A stretch of DNA of 64,000 nt from Caulobacteraceae bacterium (GTDB lineage: Bacteria; Pseudomonadota; Alphaproteobacteria; Caulobacterales; Caulobacteraceae): positions 112,456 through 176,455 of the forward strand of contig JAIEQA010000018.1 of the NCBI GenBank assembly GCA_019748095.1. Direction: 5' to 3'. Both the position numbers and the translations under genes were made by a program. The notes beneath the pieces are model-generated. The model saw nothing but the letters and a program-made list of their open reading frames with translations, had not been told where the DNA came from and did no database searches. The stretch's first letter is position 1; the number at the start of each line of letters is the position of its first letter. Shown in pieces: positions 1-10,369 of this stretch.

Positions 1-1148
1 TGTTCCAGCCACTGAACCATGGAGCCGGTGGCCGAGCGCACCGCTTCATCCAGCGAACTCGACTGCCCAAGAACCGTGATGGCGTCGGCGGTTTCAACAC
101 GGGGGCTGGAAAGCACCCTGTTCGGGAGAACCTCCACGCTGAACTCGACGTCCAGCGAGGTTTCGAGCGCCCATTGCGTCGTCTCACCATCGCCCTGGAG
201 CGCATGTCCGTCGCCGAGAAAAATCAGGCCGCCCGGCTGGTACACCGGCAGATACAGGGTTGCGCCCTGAACGATCTGGTTGGAGTCCATATTCCCTCCG
301 AACCGTCCCGTGTCGCCGGCGGAGAAGGGCGCGAACCCGAAGTCGGGTGCCACCGCGACGCCACCCAGCATCGGTCGCACAGGGACCACATAGTCCTTCA
401 ATCCCGCCGGCGCATTCTCCAGCCTGGCGGTCCCGGCGGCGCGATCCAGCAGCCACCGCACCCGCTGGCCCAGACCCGCAGACCGCGTGGCCAGCCCCAG
501 GGGCATCGCCCGGCTGGTGATGCCGTCCAGGCTGTCCGCATAGTCCCGGTTCAGGGCCAGTTTCGTGAAATGGATGGCCAGGACGTCACCGGGATTGGCC
601 CCGACGACGAAGAAGGGTCCCGTCTGCGGGTTGCCATACAGGGCCACGGTGCGGCCGTGCTCGTCCACACCGCCCGAGTCTATGGTCCGCGTCACGATGA
701 CGTCGCCCGGCCGGACCACCATGACAGGGGCCCGCTCGGCCGTGAAGGCGTTGGAAAAGGTCTCAGGATCATAGGTGCGCCGTCCCGGCGGACCGGCCGG
801 GATCTGGATCCGTTGAGCCGTAAAGGCGTGTCTCACCCGGACATCGGGGATGTTGGTGTCCGGATAGTCGGCCCAGCCGGACAGGACATTGTCCGCCTGC
901 GACGCCTCGAATCCATAGAGATCGCCGTCGGAGTCCACCGCTGTGAAGACGAGGCGATCCCCATCACGCCTCCCCTCGACCACCAGAGCGTTCAACCGGC
1001 CAGAGAGTGCGCCGCGATCGTCATCGAGGGTCAGGGTGCTGCGCTCGGCATTGCCCCAGCGATCGACGGACAGAACCCAGGTCTGCGGCTCCGCGAGGGC
1101 GGGCGATGCACACAGCAGCAAAAGGCCAGCGACAAGGATGCGCATCAT
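1..1148 (-). CDS. Acetamidase/formamidase family protein with signal peptide (3' end off window)
   Basis: Manual reverse-strand translation is open from ATG at ~1148 to the window edge: MRILVAGLLLLCASPALAEPQTWVLSVDRWGN...RPGDVIVTRTIDSGGVDEHGR...GNPQTGPFFVVGANPGDVLAIHFTKLALNRD...; missing from the ORF track because there is no stop in the window. Confidence 0.75.
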   Translation of the reverse strand, partial: MMRILVAGLLLLCASPALAEPQTWVLSVDRWGNAERSTLTLDDDRGALSGRLNALVVEGRRDGDRLVFTAVDSDGDLYGFEASQADNVLSGWADYPDTNIPDVRVRHAFTAQRIQIPAGPPGRRTYDPETFSNAFTAERAPVMVVRPGDVIVTRTIDSGGVDEHGRTVALYGNPQTGPFFVVGANPGDVLAIHFTKLALNRDYADSLDGITSRAMPLGLATRSAGLGQRVRWLLDRAAGTARLENAPAGLKDYVVPVRPMLGGVAVAPDFGFAPFSAGDTGRFGGNMDSNQIVQGATLYLPVYQPGGLIFLGDGHALQGDGETTQWALETSLDVEFSVEVLPNRVLSSPRVETADAITVLGQSSSLDEAVRSATGSMVQWLE

Positions 1149-1257
1149 CTGTCTCCTTGGAAAGGTGTCGACGGTAGAGGCGCGCCGCGACGCGGCACGT
1201 TAGTCATCAGAAAGATCCGGTCGGGACGGCAAGGAACCCGCCCCTGCCCTTCGCGGC

Positions 1258-2712
1258 TCAAAGCCCCGCGAGGGCGGCCCGGGCGCTGGTGCTGGAGGGG
1301 TCGAGGCGGAGGGCGTTCTCATAGCTTCGGCGGGCCTCGTCGCGGCGGCCGGCACCGAGGTAGGCCTCGCCCAGGCTATCATGCACATTGGCCGATTGGG
1401 GGTGCGCCGCGACGTTCCATTCGAAGACCCGGATCGCAGCCTCCCGGAAGCCCTTGCGCATCAGGCTGTAGCCCAGGGTGTTCAGCGCGCGTTCGCTGAC
1501 GTCATAGGCCTCGGTGCCGTCAGTTGGAGCCGCGCGGAAGGCGGCCTCCATGGCGTCCACGTCGTCGCGGGCGGCAAGGGGGGTGAGCAGGTCGCCGAGC
1601 AGGCGTTTGGGGGCCGGTGCCGGGGCACCGTGGACGACGGCGAACAGGGCGCGGCCCATCTCGACCGTCGTGGCCCCCTGCCAAAAGTTGTTGAGGATCA
1701 CGACGACCGTCCCGTCGTCGGCCCGGGTGAACAGGCTCTGGTAGCCGGGGATGCTGCCGGTGTGGGTCTGGACCGTCATGCGGTCAGTCCCGGTCGTCGG
1801 CCAGCGCTCCACGCCCCAGCCCAGACCATATTCATCGGCGTCCTGGGTGAACATGCGGGCTTTCAGGTCGGTCGGCAGCAATCGGTCGCCGGACAGGGCC
1901 CGGCTGAAGGCCAGCAGGTCCTGCGCCGTGGAAAAGGCCCCGGCGGCCGCATAGCTGACCGTCGGGTCGACGGGCATGGGCCGGTCCATCACGCCGAAAT
2001 CCGACCGCGCATAGCCGCTGGCCAGATGCGGCACGACCGTGCGGGGGTCATACACACCGCTCTGCGTCATGCGGGCGGGGGCCAGAACGCGGTCTCGAAG
2101 GGCGTCGGCATAGGGCGTCCCGGTCACCCGTTCCACAATCATTCCAAGCAAATAGAAGCCGTTGTTGTTGTAGCGCATCTGACCGGGCGGGCTGGAGAGT
2201 TCCGGCGGGATCCAAGCCCGGGCGAAGGCGTCGGGGGTGAAGGTCTGGCGCGCCGTGGTCTGCCAGAAGGGGTCGTAGTAGCTGCCCGGCAGGTCCTTCA
2301 GCCCCGAGGTATGCGCCAGCAGCTGTTCGACGGTCACTGCGCCGGCGGGCGTATCGGCATAGAGCTCCGGCAGATACTCGCCCAGTGAACCGTCGAGGCG
2401 CAGTCGGCCGTCATGGACCAGAGACAGGACGAGAACGGCGGTGAGCGGCTTGGTCAGCGACCCGATGCGGAAGACGGCGTCAGGGGCCAGCGGGGTGCCG
2501 AGCTCGAGCGAGGCCTGGCCCCGGGCCTGATGCACGATCACCCCGTCGGCGTTGGCCACCAGCACCACGCCGTTGAAACCGCGATTACGGACATAGCCGT
2601 CGATCGTTTCGGCCAAACGGGTTTCGACGGGGTCCGCCTCAGCGGCGCCGGCGGAGGCGGTCGGGGCAACCGCGAGCATCAGGGACAGGAGGGCCGACAG
2701 AACAATACGCAT
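1258..2712 (-). CDS. Serine hydrolase / class C beta-lactamase-like protein with C-terminal TPR-like segment
   Basis: Signal peptide; FRIGSLTKPLTAVLVL (SxxK motif), AHTSGLKDLPG, RYNNNGFYLLG; C-terminal SLGEAYLGAGRRDEARRSYENALRLDP TPR repeat. Confidence 0.85.
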   Translation of the reverse strand: MRIVLSALLSLMLAVAPTASAGAAEADPVETRLAETIDGYVRNRGFNGVVLVANADGVIVHQARGQASLELGTPLAPDAVFRIGSLTKPLTAVLVLSLVHDGRLRLDGSLGEYLPELYADTPAGAVTVEQLLAHTSGLKDLPGSYYDPFWQTTARQTFTPDAFARAWIPPELSSPPGQMRYNNNGFYLLGMIVERVTGTPYADALRDRVLAPARMTQSGVYDPRTVVPHLASGYARSDFGVMDRPMPVDPTVSYAAAGAFSTAQDLLAFSRALSGDRLLPTDLKARMFTQDADEYGLGWGVERWPTTGTDRMTVQTHTGSIPGYQSLFTRADDGTVVVILNNFWQGATTVEMGRALFAVVHGAPAPAPKRLLGDLLTPLAARDDVDAMEAAFRAAPTDGTEAYDVSERALNTLGYSLMRKGFREAAIRVFEWNVAAHPQSANVHDSLGEAYLGAGRRDEARRSYENALRLDPSSTSARAALAGL

Positions 2713-2781
2713 TCCCCAAGCTCAGCCTTTGGGCGGCGGCGCAGCAAGTTACGCTTTAGACAGGGGACGAGGGGAGAGCCC

Positions 2782-3717
2782 CTAGGCCGCCTTCGCCATC
2801 CGGGCCTTGGACAGGTCGTCGTAGGCGATGAGTTCGGCGGCCATGGCCTCGAACTCGGACAGGGGGACCATGTTGGGGCCGTCGGAGGGAGCGTGGTCGG
2901 GGTCCTGGTGGGTTTCCATGAAGACGGCGTCGACGCCGACGGCGACGGCGGCGCGGGCCAGGACCGGCACGAACTCGCGCTGGCCGCCGGAGGAGGTCCC
3001 CTGCCCGCCCGGCTGCTGGACGCTGTGGGTCGCGTCGAACACGACGGGGCAGCCGATCTCGCGCAGCACCGGCAGGGCACGCATGTCGCTGACCAGGGTG
3101 TTGTAGCCGAAGCTGGCCCCGCGCTCGCAGGCCATGACGTTCGGATTGCCCGCCCCGACGACCTTGGCGATGACGTTCTTCATGTCCCAGGGGGCCAGGA
3201 ACTGGCCCTTCTTGATGTTGATGGCCTTGCCGGTGGCGGCGGCGGCCAGCAGCAGGTCGGTCTGGCGGCTGAGGAAGGCGGGGATCTGGAGCACATCCAC
3301 GGCCCGGGCGGCGATGGCGCACTGTTCCTCATTGTGGACGTCGGTCAGGACCGGCAGGCCGGTGACCTCGCGGATCTCGGCGAAGATCGGCAGGGCCCCC
3401 TCAAGCCCGATGCCGCGGGCGGCCGAGGCGCTGGTGCGGTTGGCCTTGTCGAAACTGGTCTTGTAGATGATGCCGACGTTCAGACGTTGGCCGATCTCCT
3501 TGAGCGCATGGGCCATTTCCAGCGCGTGCTGGCGGCTTTCCAGCTGGCAGGGGCCGGCGATGAAGGCGATGCGCGCGCCGCCGCCGATGACGACCGGCGT
3601 GGTGATGCCGGAACCGGACAGGGTGATGACGGGGTTGGGTGCGCTCAACGGAATGGCCTTCTCTGTGCGACATTTGACGGGTGGCGCAGGGTCTCCGCCG
3701 CGCCTAAGGGCGGTCAA
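2782..3717 (-). CDS. kdsA: 3-deoxy-8-phosphooctulonate (KDO-8-P) synthase
   Basis: [63 protein letters not shown] motifs. Confidence 0.95.
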   Translation of the reverse strand: MTALRRGGDPAPPVKCRTEKAIPLSAPNPVITLSGSGITTPVVIGGGARIAFIAGPCQLESRQHALEMAHALKEIGQRLNVGIIYKTSFDKANRTSASAARGIGLEGALPIFAEIREVTGLPVLTDVHNEEQCAIAARAVDVLQIPAFLSRQTDLLLAAAATGKAINIKKGQFLAPWDMKNVIAKVVGAGNPNVMACERGASFGYNTLVSDMRALPVLREIGCPVVFDATHSVQQPGGQGTSSGGQREFVPVLARAAVAVGVDAVFMETHQDPDHAPSDGPNMVPLSEFEAMAAELIAYDDLSKARMAKAA

Positions 3718-3764
3718 ATGGCCCCGTCCGTCAGGGGACGCAACCTATCACGGAGATCAAAGGC

Positions 3765-5228
3765 GTGACCACTCAGGGCCCGAAACCCGTTCTCGTCTGG
3801 TTTCGCCGCGATCTGCGTCTGGCCGACAACCCGGCCCTGACCCGGGCGCAGGCCACAGGGCGGCCTGTGGTGCCGGTCTATATCCACGATGAGGGGGCGG
3901 CCGTGCGGTCGCTGGGGGCCGCCAGCCGCTGGTGGCTGGACCGGTCGCTGCGGGCGTTGGCGGCGTCGCTGGCCGAGCGCGGCGCGACCCTGATCCTGCG
4001 ACGGGGGGATTCGGAGGCCGAGTTGCGCCGGCTGATCGACCAGACGGGGGCCGACACCGTGTTTCTGAACCGGCTGTTCGAGCCGGACGGCTGGGCGCGT
4101 GACGCCGACATCGCCCACGCGCTGAAGGCCGACGGGGTGGAATGCAAGGGCTACAACGGCACCCTGATGGCGCGCCCGGGCAGTGTGCTGAATGGCACGG
4201 GTGGCCCGTACAAGGTGTTCACGCCGTTCCTGAGGGCCCTGCTGGCGACGGCCGACGCCCCGGCACCGATGCCGGTGCCGAGCGACCTGTCGGGTGCCCC
4301 GCCACTGGACAGCGACAAGGTCGAGGACTGGGGCCTGCACCCGACCGCCCCCGACTGGTCGACGGGCTTCGACTGGACGCCCGGCGAGGCGGGAGCGGAG
4401 GCGGCGCTGGCGGCCTTCGTGGCCGGGGGGCTGTCGGACTATGGCGCGGGCCGGGACATCCCGTCACGCCCGGCGACCAGCCGGCTGTCGCCGCATCTAC
4501 ACCGGGGCGAGATCAGCCCGTGGAAGGCCATTGCGGCGGCCCGGGCGGCGGCGGCGGCCGGCATGGTCAAGGCGTCGGAGGCCGACAAGTTCGTGGCCGA
4601 GATCGGCTGGCGCGAGTTTTCGGCCCACCTGCTGCACCATTTCCCGACCCTGCCGGAGCGCGCCTTCCGGCCGGAGTACGACGCCTTTCCGTGGCGGGAC
4701 GACGAGACGGGGTTCCGGGCTTGGACCCGGGGGATGACCGGCTATCCGATCGTGGATGCGGGCATGCGCCAGCTGTGGACCACGGGGTGGATGCACAACC
4801 GGGTGCGGATGATCGTGGCGTCGTTCATCATCAAGGACCTGCTGATCGACTGGCGGCTAGGCGAGGCCTGGTTCTGGAACACGCTGGTGGATGCCGATCT
4901 GGCGTCGAATTCGCAGAATTGGCAGTGGGTCGCGGGATCCGGAGCGGATGCGTCACCGTACTTCCGAATCTTCAACCCGGTCACCCAGGGCCAGAAATTC
5001 GATGCCGACGGTCGCTACATCAAACGCTGGTGCCCCGAGTTGGCCAGCCTGCCCGCCAAATGGGCCCACGCGCCCTGGACCGCGCCACCCGAGGTGCTGC
5101 GCGAGGCGCGGCTGCGACTGGGCTTCGACTATCCCCGACCGATCGTGGACCATGCGCAGGCGCGTGACCGGGCGCTGGCAGCGCTCAAGATCATCACCGG
5201 TCGTGGACAAGATGCCGCACAGGATTGA
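3765..5228 (+). CDS. phr: Deoxyribodipyrimidine photolyase / cryptochrome family
   Basis: PVLVWFRRDLRLADNPAL N-terminus; WTTGWMHNRVRMIVASFIIKDLLIDWRLGEAWFWNTLVDADLASNSQNWQWVAGSGADASPYFRIFNP. Confidence 0.95.
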   Translation: MTTQGPKPVLVWFRRDLRLADNPALTRAQATGRPVVPVYIHDEGAAVRSLGAASRWWLDRSLRALAASLAERGATLILRRGDSEAELRRLIDQTGADTVFLNRLFEPDGWARDADIAHALKADGVECKGYNGTLMARPGSVLNGTGGPYKVFTPFLRALLATADAPAPMPVPSDLSGAPPLDSDKVEDWGLHPTAPDWSTGFDWTPGEAGAEAALAAFVAGGLSDYGAGRDIPSRPATSRLSPHLHRGEISPWKAIAAARAAAAAGMVKASEADKFVAEIGWREFSAHLLHHFPTLPERAFRPEYDAFPWRDDETGFRAWTRGMTGYPIVDAGMRQLWTTGWMHNRVRMIVASFIIKDLLIDWRLGEAWFWNTLVDADLASNSQNWQWVAGSGADASPYFRIFNPVTQGQKFDADGRYIKRWCPELASLPAKWAHAPWTAPPEVLREARLRLGFDYPRPIVDHAQARDRALAALKIITGRGQDAAQD

Positions 5229-5261
5229 CCCCGGTTTGAGGATGACCGCAGGTTTATTGGC

Positions 5262-6482
5262 ATGACCGTCTTTGTTGACCAATCCAGCGCCACGGCCGAC
5301 CGGACGCCCCGGGTGTTCGCCCTGCTGATCCGCCTGCTGTCGGCCAACTGGACCTATGGGCGGCTGACCCTGACCCTGCCCAATGGCGAGGTCCATCGAC
5401 TGGAGGGCGAGACTCCGGGGCCGAATGCGGTGATGACCGTGATCGACTACCGGTTCGCAGCCCGGGTGCTGGCCAATGGCGATATCGGCTATGCCGAAGG
5501 CTATATGGCCGGGGAATGGGACAGCCCGCATCTGGCCGTGCTGCTGGAGACCCTGGCCAGCAACTATGATCATATCCGCCGGCTGTTCGACGGCAATGTG
5601 CTGATGCTGGCGGTGAATTGGATCGGCCACAAGCTGAACCGCAACAGCCGCAGCGGCTCGAAGAAGAACATCACCGCCCACTATGATCTGGGCAATGCCT
5701 TCTATGCCGCCTGGCTGGACGGTTCGATGACCTATTCGGCAGCGCGGTTCGCCAGTCCGTCCGAGCCGCTGGAGGTGGCCCAGACACGCAAATACGCCGC
5801 CCTCGCCCGGGCCATGGACCTGAAGCCCGGCATGAGCGTGCTGGAGATCGGCTGCGGCTGGGGCGGGTTCGCCGACTATGCGGCGCGGGAGGTCGGGGCC
5901 ACCGTCACGGGCGTAACCATATCTCAGGAACAGCATGATCTGGCCCGGGAGCGTCTGTTCAACGCGGGGCTGTCAGACCGGGTCAACATTAAGCTGATGG
6001 ACTATCGCGACATCACCGGGACCTTCGACCGGGTGGCCTCGATCGAGATGTTCGAGGCGGTCGGCAAGGAATACTGGGGGGCCTATTTCGACAAGGTCCA
6101 CGACGTCCTGAAGCCGGGCGGCCGGGCGGGGCTGCAGATCATCACCATCCAGGATGAACTGTTCGAAGAGTACAACGCCCGGACCGACTTCATCCAGAAA
6201 TACGTCTTCCCCGGCGGCATGCTGCCCAGTGAGGCGCGGCTGCAGCCGGTGGTGGAGGCCTCGGGCCTGCGCTGGGATGCGGTCGAGCGGTTCGGCATCG
6301 ACTATGCCGACACCCTGCAGCGCTGGGACCAGAGTTTCCAGGCGGCCTGGGCCGATATCCAGCGGATGGGCGGGTTCGACGAACGGTTCCGGCGGCTGTG
6401 GCGGTTCTATCTGGCCTATTGCGAGGCCGGGTTCCGGTCGCGCCGGACCGATGTGATACAGCTGGCACTGTCGCGTTCCTGA
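5262..6482 (+). CDS. cfa: Cyclopropane-fatty-acyl-phospholipid synthase
   Basis: KKNITAHYDLGNAFYAAWLDGSMTYSAARF, VLEIGCGWGGFADYAA, SIEMFEAVGKEYW. Confidence 0.93.
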   Translation: MTVFVDQSSATADRTPRVFALLIRLLSANWTYGRLTLTLPNGEVHRLEGETPGPNAVMTVIDYRFAARVLANGDIGYAEGYMAGEWDSPHLAVLLETLASNYDHIRRLFDGNVLMLAVNWIGHKLNRNSRSGSKKNITAHYDLGNAFYAAWLDGSMTYSAARFASPSEPLEVAQTRKYAALARAMDLKPGMSVLEIGCGWGGFADYAAREVGATVTGVTISQEQHDLARERLFNAGLSDRVNIKLMDYRDITGTFDRVASIEMFEAVGKEYWGAYFDKVHDVLKPGGRAGLQIITIQDELFEEYNARTDFIQKYVFPGGMLPSEARLQPVVEASGLRWDAVERFGIDYADTLQRWDQSFQAAWADIQRMGGFDERFRRLWRFYLAYCEAGFRSRRTDVIQLALSRS

Positions 6483-6484
6483 AG

Positions 6485-6509
6485 CCCTTCTCCCCTAAGG
6501 GGAGAAGGG
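6485..6509. terminator. Perfect 11-bp-arm hairpin between convergent genes (candidate bidirectional terminator)
   Basis: CCCTTCTCCCC-TAA-GGGGAGAAGGG fills the gap between the cfa stop (6482) and the stop of the convergent gene (6510). Confidence 0.7.
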
Positions 6510-8081
6510 TCAGCGTGGGACGGCACCGAGCTGCAGACGCGTCGCCTCGGCTTCGGCCAGAAGGGCGGCGCGGCGTTCGGGGCCGAACTTTTCCAGGGTG
6601 CGATAGGGCATGGCGAGGCGGACGTTGTCGCGCAGCCGGCTATAATTCCGTTCGAGAAAACCCCAGTATAACCGGTTGAACGGACAGGCATTCTCGCCGG
6701 TCTTGGCCTTCACGTCATAGCGGCACCCCCCGCAGTGGTCGCTCATCCGGTCGATATAGGCCCCCGACGCGGCATAGGGTTTGGAGCCGACGATGCCGCC
6801 GTCGGCGAAGATGGCCATGCCCCGGGTGTTGGGCATCTCGACCCACTCGTAAGCGTCGGCATAGACGCTGAGGTACCAGTCATCGACCTCATCCGGATGG
6901 ACGCCCAGCAGCAGGGCGAGGTTGCCGGTCACCATCAGCCGCTGGATGTGATGGGCATAGGCGTGATTCCGCGTGCTGGCCACGGCGTCGGCGACACAGG
7001 CCATGTCGGTCGCCCCGGACCAGTAGAAGGCCGGGAGGGTCCGGTCGGCGTCGAGGGCGTTGCGCCGGCCATATTCGGGCATCTTCAGCCAGTAGATGCC
7101 GCGCACGAACTCGCGCCAGCCCAGGATCTGGCGGATGAAGCCCTCCACCGCATTGAGGGGCGCGCGGCCGGCACGGAACTCGGCCTCGGCCCGGCGGCAG
7201 ATGTCGAGCGGGTCGAGCAGGCCCAGGTTGAGCGAGGTCGAGATCAGCCCGTGCCACATCCACGGCTCGCCCTGGGCCATGGCGTCCTGCCAGTCTCCAA
7301 ACCCGGGCAGGATGTGGCGCAGGAAGTCGTCCAGTACCGCCTCGGCTTGCTCGGCCGTCGTCGGCCATCCGAACCGGTCGAGGGTGCCGAAATGGTCGGG
7401 GAACAGGCGGGCGACATCCGCCAGGGCCCCGAGGGCCACGGCATCGGGGACGGTACGCAGTCTTTCCGGAGGACGGATGCCTTTCGGCAGGCGTTTGCGA
7501 TTCTCGGCGTCATAGTTCCACTGGCCGCCGACGGGCTGGCCGTCGTCCATCAGCAGGCCGGTCTCGCGCCGCATCTCGCGGTAGAAGAACTCCATCCGCA
7601 GCTGGGACTTGCCGGACGCCCAGCGGCGGAACCGGTCGTGGGTGCAGATGAATCGGTCATCCTGGCGAATTTCGACTCCGGAATTGGTCGATTTGGCGAA
7701 GGCAGACAGGGCTTCCGCAAGCCGCCATTCCCCACATTCGGTCATGACCACGCCTTCGAACGGCTGGTCTTCCAGCGCGCGCTCAAGTTCGCCGGCGATG
7801 CTGTGGGTATTGGCCGGATCGTCGATCCGGACGTAGCGGACCGTGACGCCGCGCGACTCCAGTCTCAGGGCGAAACTGCGCATGGCGGCGAAGATCAGGG
7901 CGATCTTCTGTTTGTGGTGACCGACATAGGTGGCCTCGGCCCGGACCTCGGCCATGAGGACGACATCGCGGGCGGGTTCCAGCCCGGCCAGCGCCGACAG
8001 GCCGTCCGACAGCTGGTCGCCCAGCACCAGCCGCAGCCGCCCCCTGCCCGTCTGCGGGGCCTGCGTGCTAGGTTCGGGCAT
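6510..8081 (-). CDS. Cryptochrome/photolyase-related protein, FeS-BCP (PhrB-like) type
   Basis: LRLVLGDQLSDGLSAL N-terminus; DHCGGCRYDVKAKTGENACPFNRLYWGFLERN cysteine cluster; start taken as MPEPSTQ (track ORF extends further upstream). Confidence 0.88.
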   Translation of the reverse strand: MPEPSTQAPQTGRGRLRLVLGDQLSDGLSALAGLEPARDVVLMAEVRAEATYVGHHKQKIALIFAAMRSFALRLESRGVTVRYVRIDDPANTHSIAGELERALEDQPFEGVVMTECGEWRLAEALSAFAKSTNSGVEIRQDDRFICTHDRFRRWASGKSQLRMEFFYREMRRETGLLMDDGQPVGGQWNYDAENRKRLPKGIRPPERLRTVPDAVALGALADVARLFPDHFGTLDRFGWPTTAEQAEAVLDDFLRHILPGFGDWQDAMAQGEPWMWHGLISTSLNLGLLDPLDICRRAEAEFRAGRAPLNAVEGFIRQILGWREFVRGIYWLKMPEYGRRNALDADRTLPAFYWSGATDMACVADAVASTRNHAYAHHIQRLMVTGNLALLLGVHPDEVDDWYLSVYADAYEWVEMPNTRGMAIFADGGIVGSKPYAASGAYIDRMSDHCGGCRYDVKAKTGENACPFNRLYWGFLERNYSRLRDNVRLAMPYRTLEKFGPERRAALLAEAEATRLQLGAVPR

Positions 8082-8916
8082 GACCGACAGTCCCCTGATC
8101 TCGACCGACGACCTCGCCGCCCTGATGGATGATCCGACGCTGCGGATCGTGGATGGGTCCTGGCATCTGGATGGCCGGGATGCCCGGGGAGATTTCGAAC
8201 GCGAGCGACTGCCGGGCGCGGTCTTCTTCGACCTTGAGGCGGTGTCTGACCACAGCTCGGACCTGCCGCACATGCTGCCGACTGCCGCAGCCTTTGCCGG
8301 GGCGGTCGGAGGGCTCGGGATCGCCGAGAGCGATACGATCGTCGTCTATGACACGGTGGGCCTGCGGTCCGCGCCCCGGGTGTGGTGGACCTTCCGGCTG
8401 ATGGGGGCAACGAACGTCCGGGTGCTGGACGGGGGGCTGCCGCGCTGGCGGGCAGAAGGCCGCCCGCTGGTCTCGGGGCCGGCTGCGACCCCGCCCCCTG
8501 CCCGCTTCGTACCCTCGCGCCGCAGCGGTGCGGTCGCGGATCTGCCGATGGTTCTGGCGGCCCTGACCGGTGAGGCGCAGATTCTGGACGCACGGCCGGC
8601 GGCCCGGTTCGCCGGTGAGGCGGCCGAGCCCCGGGCGGGTCTGCGGTCGGGCCATATGCCGGGGGCGGTCAATGTGCCCTTCCTTGCGGTGCTGGCAGAC
8701 GACGGGCGTCTGCTGGACCGTGAGGCGCTGCTCGCCCGGTTCCGTGAGGCCGGTGTGGCCTTCGACCGGCCGATCATCACCAGCTGCGGCTCGGGCGTGA
8801 CGGCCGCCATCCTGACCCTGGCGCTGGCTGAACTGGGCGAGGACAGCGCCCTTTACGACGGGTCCTGGGCCGAATGGGGCGGCCGGTCCGACACGGCGGT
8901 CGTCACAGGCCCCTGA
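8080..8916 (+). CDS. Sulfurtransferase (rhodanese; thiosulfate/3-mercaptopyruvate sulfurtransferase type)
   Basis: MTDSPLISTDDLAALM...LRIVDGSWHLDGRDARGDF; DARPAARFAGEAAEPRAGLRSGHMPGAVNVPF; SCGSGVTAAILTLAL active-site loop. Confidence 0.9.
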   Translation: MTDSPLISTDDLAALMDDPTLRIVDGSWHLDGRDARGDFERERLPGAVFFDLEAVSDHSSDLPHMLPTAAAFAGAVGGLGIAESDTIVVYDTVGLRSAPRVWWTFRLMGATNVRVLDGGLPRWRAEGRPLVSGPAATPPPARFVPSRRSGAVADLPMVLAALTGEAQILDARPAARFAGEAAEPRAGLRSGHMPGAVNVPFLAVLADDGRLLDREALLARFREAGVAFDRPIITSCGSGVTAAILTLALAELGEDSALYDGSWAEWGGRSDTAVVTGP

Positions 8917-8951
8917 GCCCGGATGCCAGCGAACGTTTAGAGGTCGCCTTT

Positions 8952-8976
8952 GGTGAGCCCACGCCGTGGGCCCACC
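8952..8976. terminator. Inverted repeat between convergent genes (candidate terminator)
   Basis: GGTGAGCCCAC-GCC-GTGGGCCCACC, one mismatch in 11-bp arms. Confidence 0.5.
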
Positions 8977-8991
8977 TCAAGCGATCAGGCG

Positions 8992-10320
8992 TCAGGCGAC
9001 GGTGGCCACAGCGACCGGAGGCTCCGGCTCCGGTGCCACCGGGTCGTCCTTCTCGCCGCGCGAGACGACCGTGGCCAGGACGAGATCGCCCGTCACGTTC
9101 AACACCGTCCGGCACATGTCGAGGAAGCGGTCGACGCCCAGGATCAGGCCGATGCCCTCGGCCGGAACCCCGACCATGACGAGGATCATGGCGATAACCG
9201 GCAGCGACCCCGCCGGCACACCGGCCGTGCCGATGCCTCCGAGGATACAGACCAGCATGACGACCACCTGCTGGGTGATCGACAGCTCGATCTGGAAGAA
9301 CTGGGCCAGGAACAGCACGGTCACGCCCTCGAACAGGGCGGTGCCGTTCTGGTTGGCCGTCGCCCCCACCGTCAGGACGAAGCGCGAGATCTTGCGCGGC
9401 AGCTTCAGCTCTTCCTCGGCCGCCTTGAGCGCGACCGGGAGGGTGGCGTTGGACGAGGCGGTCGAGAAGGCCACAATCATCGGCCGCTGAACGCCCTTGA
9501 AGAAGCGGATCGGCGACATCTTGCCTAGCAGCAGGACGACCAGCGGATAGACCACGAACATGTGGATCGCCATCGCGCCCACGGCCACGCCGACGAAGGC
9601 CGCCAGCCGCACCAGCAGGTCCCAGCCGAACAGGGCCGCGAGGTTGAACATCAGGCAGGCGATGGCGATCGGGGCCAGTTTGATCACCAGATTGATGAGC
9701 TTCATCGTGACCTCGAGAATGCCCTCGATGGTGATTTTCAGCTGGTCCGTCGCCGGGCTCCGGGCCATGACCAGCCCGATGCCGAACAGCAGGGCGAAGA
9801 TCATGACGGGCAGGATCTGGTTGCCGGCCGCCGCGGTGAAGACGTTGGAGGGAATCAGGTCGAGGAAGAACTGACCGAACTGGACACCTTCCGGTGCGTT
9901 GCCGACAATCGCGGCAGCCCCGTCCGCACCCTCGGCCAGCAGACGCTGGGCCAGGGCGGGATCGACGCCATCCCCGGGTCGGAAATAGTTGACCATCCCC
10001 AGACCGATCAACACGGCGATGGTCGACACCAGAATGGTCAGAAGCAGGGTCTTGGATCCCGCCCGTCCAAGGGACTTGAGATCGCCCATCTCGGCGACAC
10101 CGACGACGAGGGCGGAGAACAGCAGGGGGATCACCAGCATGAACAGCAGGCGCAGGAAGATCTGGCCGGCCGGGCCGGTGATGTTGGACGTCACCCACTG
10201 GACCCAGAACACGTCCGGTCCAACGTACTGATTGACAAAGAGTCCCGATCCGAGACCCACGATAAAGCCGATCAGCATCAGCCAGTGGAGCGGAATTCCG
10301 CCCGTCTTCTTCGTAGTCAT
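8992..10320 (-). CDS. Dicarboxylate/amino acid:cation symporter (DAACS family)
   Basis: LFMLVIPLLFSALVVGVAEMGDL, STASSNATLPVALKAAEEEL, GGIGTAGVPAGSLPVIAMIL, DRFLDMCRTVLNVTGD. Confidence 0.93.
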   Translation of the reverse strand: MTTKKTGGIPLHWLMLIGFIVGLGSGLFVNQYVGPDVFWVQWVTSNITGPAGQIFLRLLFMLVIPLLFSALVVGVAEMGDLKSLGRAGSKTLLLTILVSTIAVLIGLGMVNYFRPGDGVDPALAQRLLAEGADGAAAIVGNAPEGVQFGQFFLDLIPSNVFTAAAGNQILPVMIFALLFGIGLVMARSPATDQLKITIEGILEVTMKLINLVIKLAPIAIACLMFNLAALFGWDLLVRLAAFVGVAVGAMAIHMFVVYPLVVLLLGKMSPIRFFKGVQRPMIVAFSTASSNATLPVALKAAEEELKLPRKISRFVLTVGATANQNGTALFEGVTVLFLAQFFQIELSITQQVVVMLVCILGGIGTAGVPAGSLPVIAMILVMVGVPAEGIGLILGVDRFLDMCRTVLNVTGDLVLATVVSRGEKDDPVAPEPEPPVAVATVA

Positions 10321-10369
10321 TCGTCCCCCGAAAAGCCGCCGTCTCCCATCCGGGAGATCAACGAAAATG

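Noticed and set aside
184-456. 90-aa minus-strand ORF and several plus-strand ORFs in 1-1150
   Set aside because: The true frame is the open acetamidase/formamidase frame running off the left edge
2413-3768. 451-aa plus-strand ORF opposite kdsA
   Set aside because: Low-complexity Gly/Asp/Gln-rich antisense frame; kdsA on the minus strand explains the region
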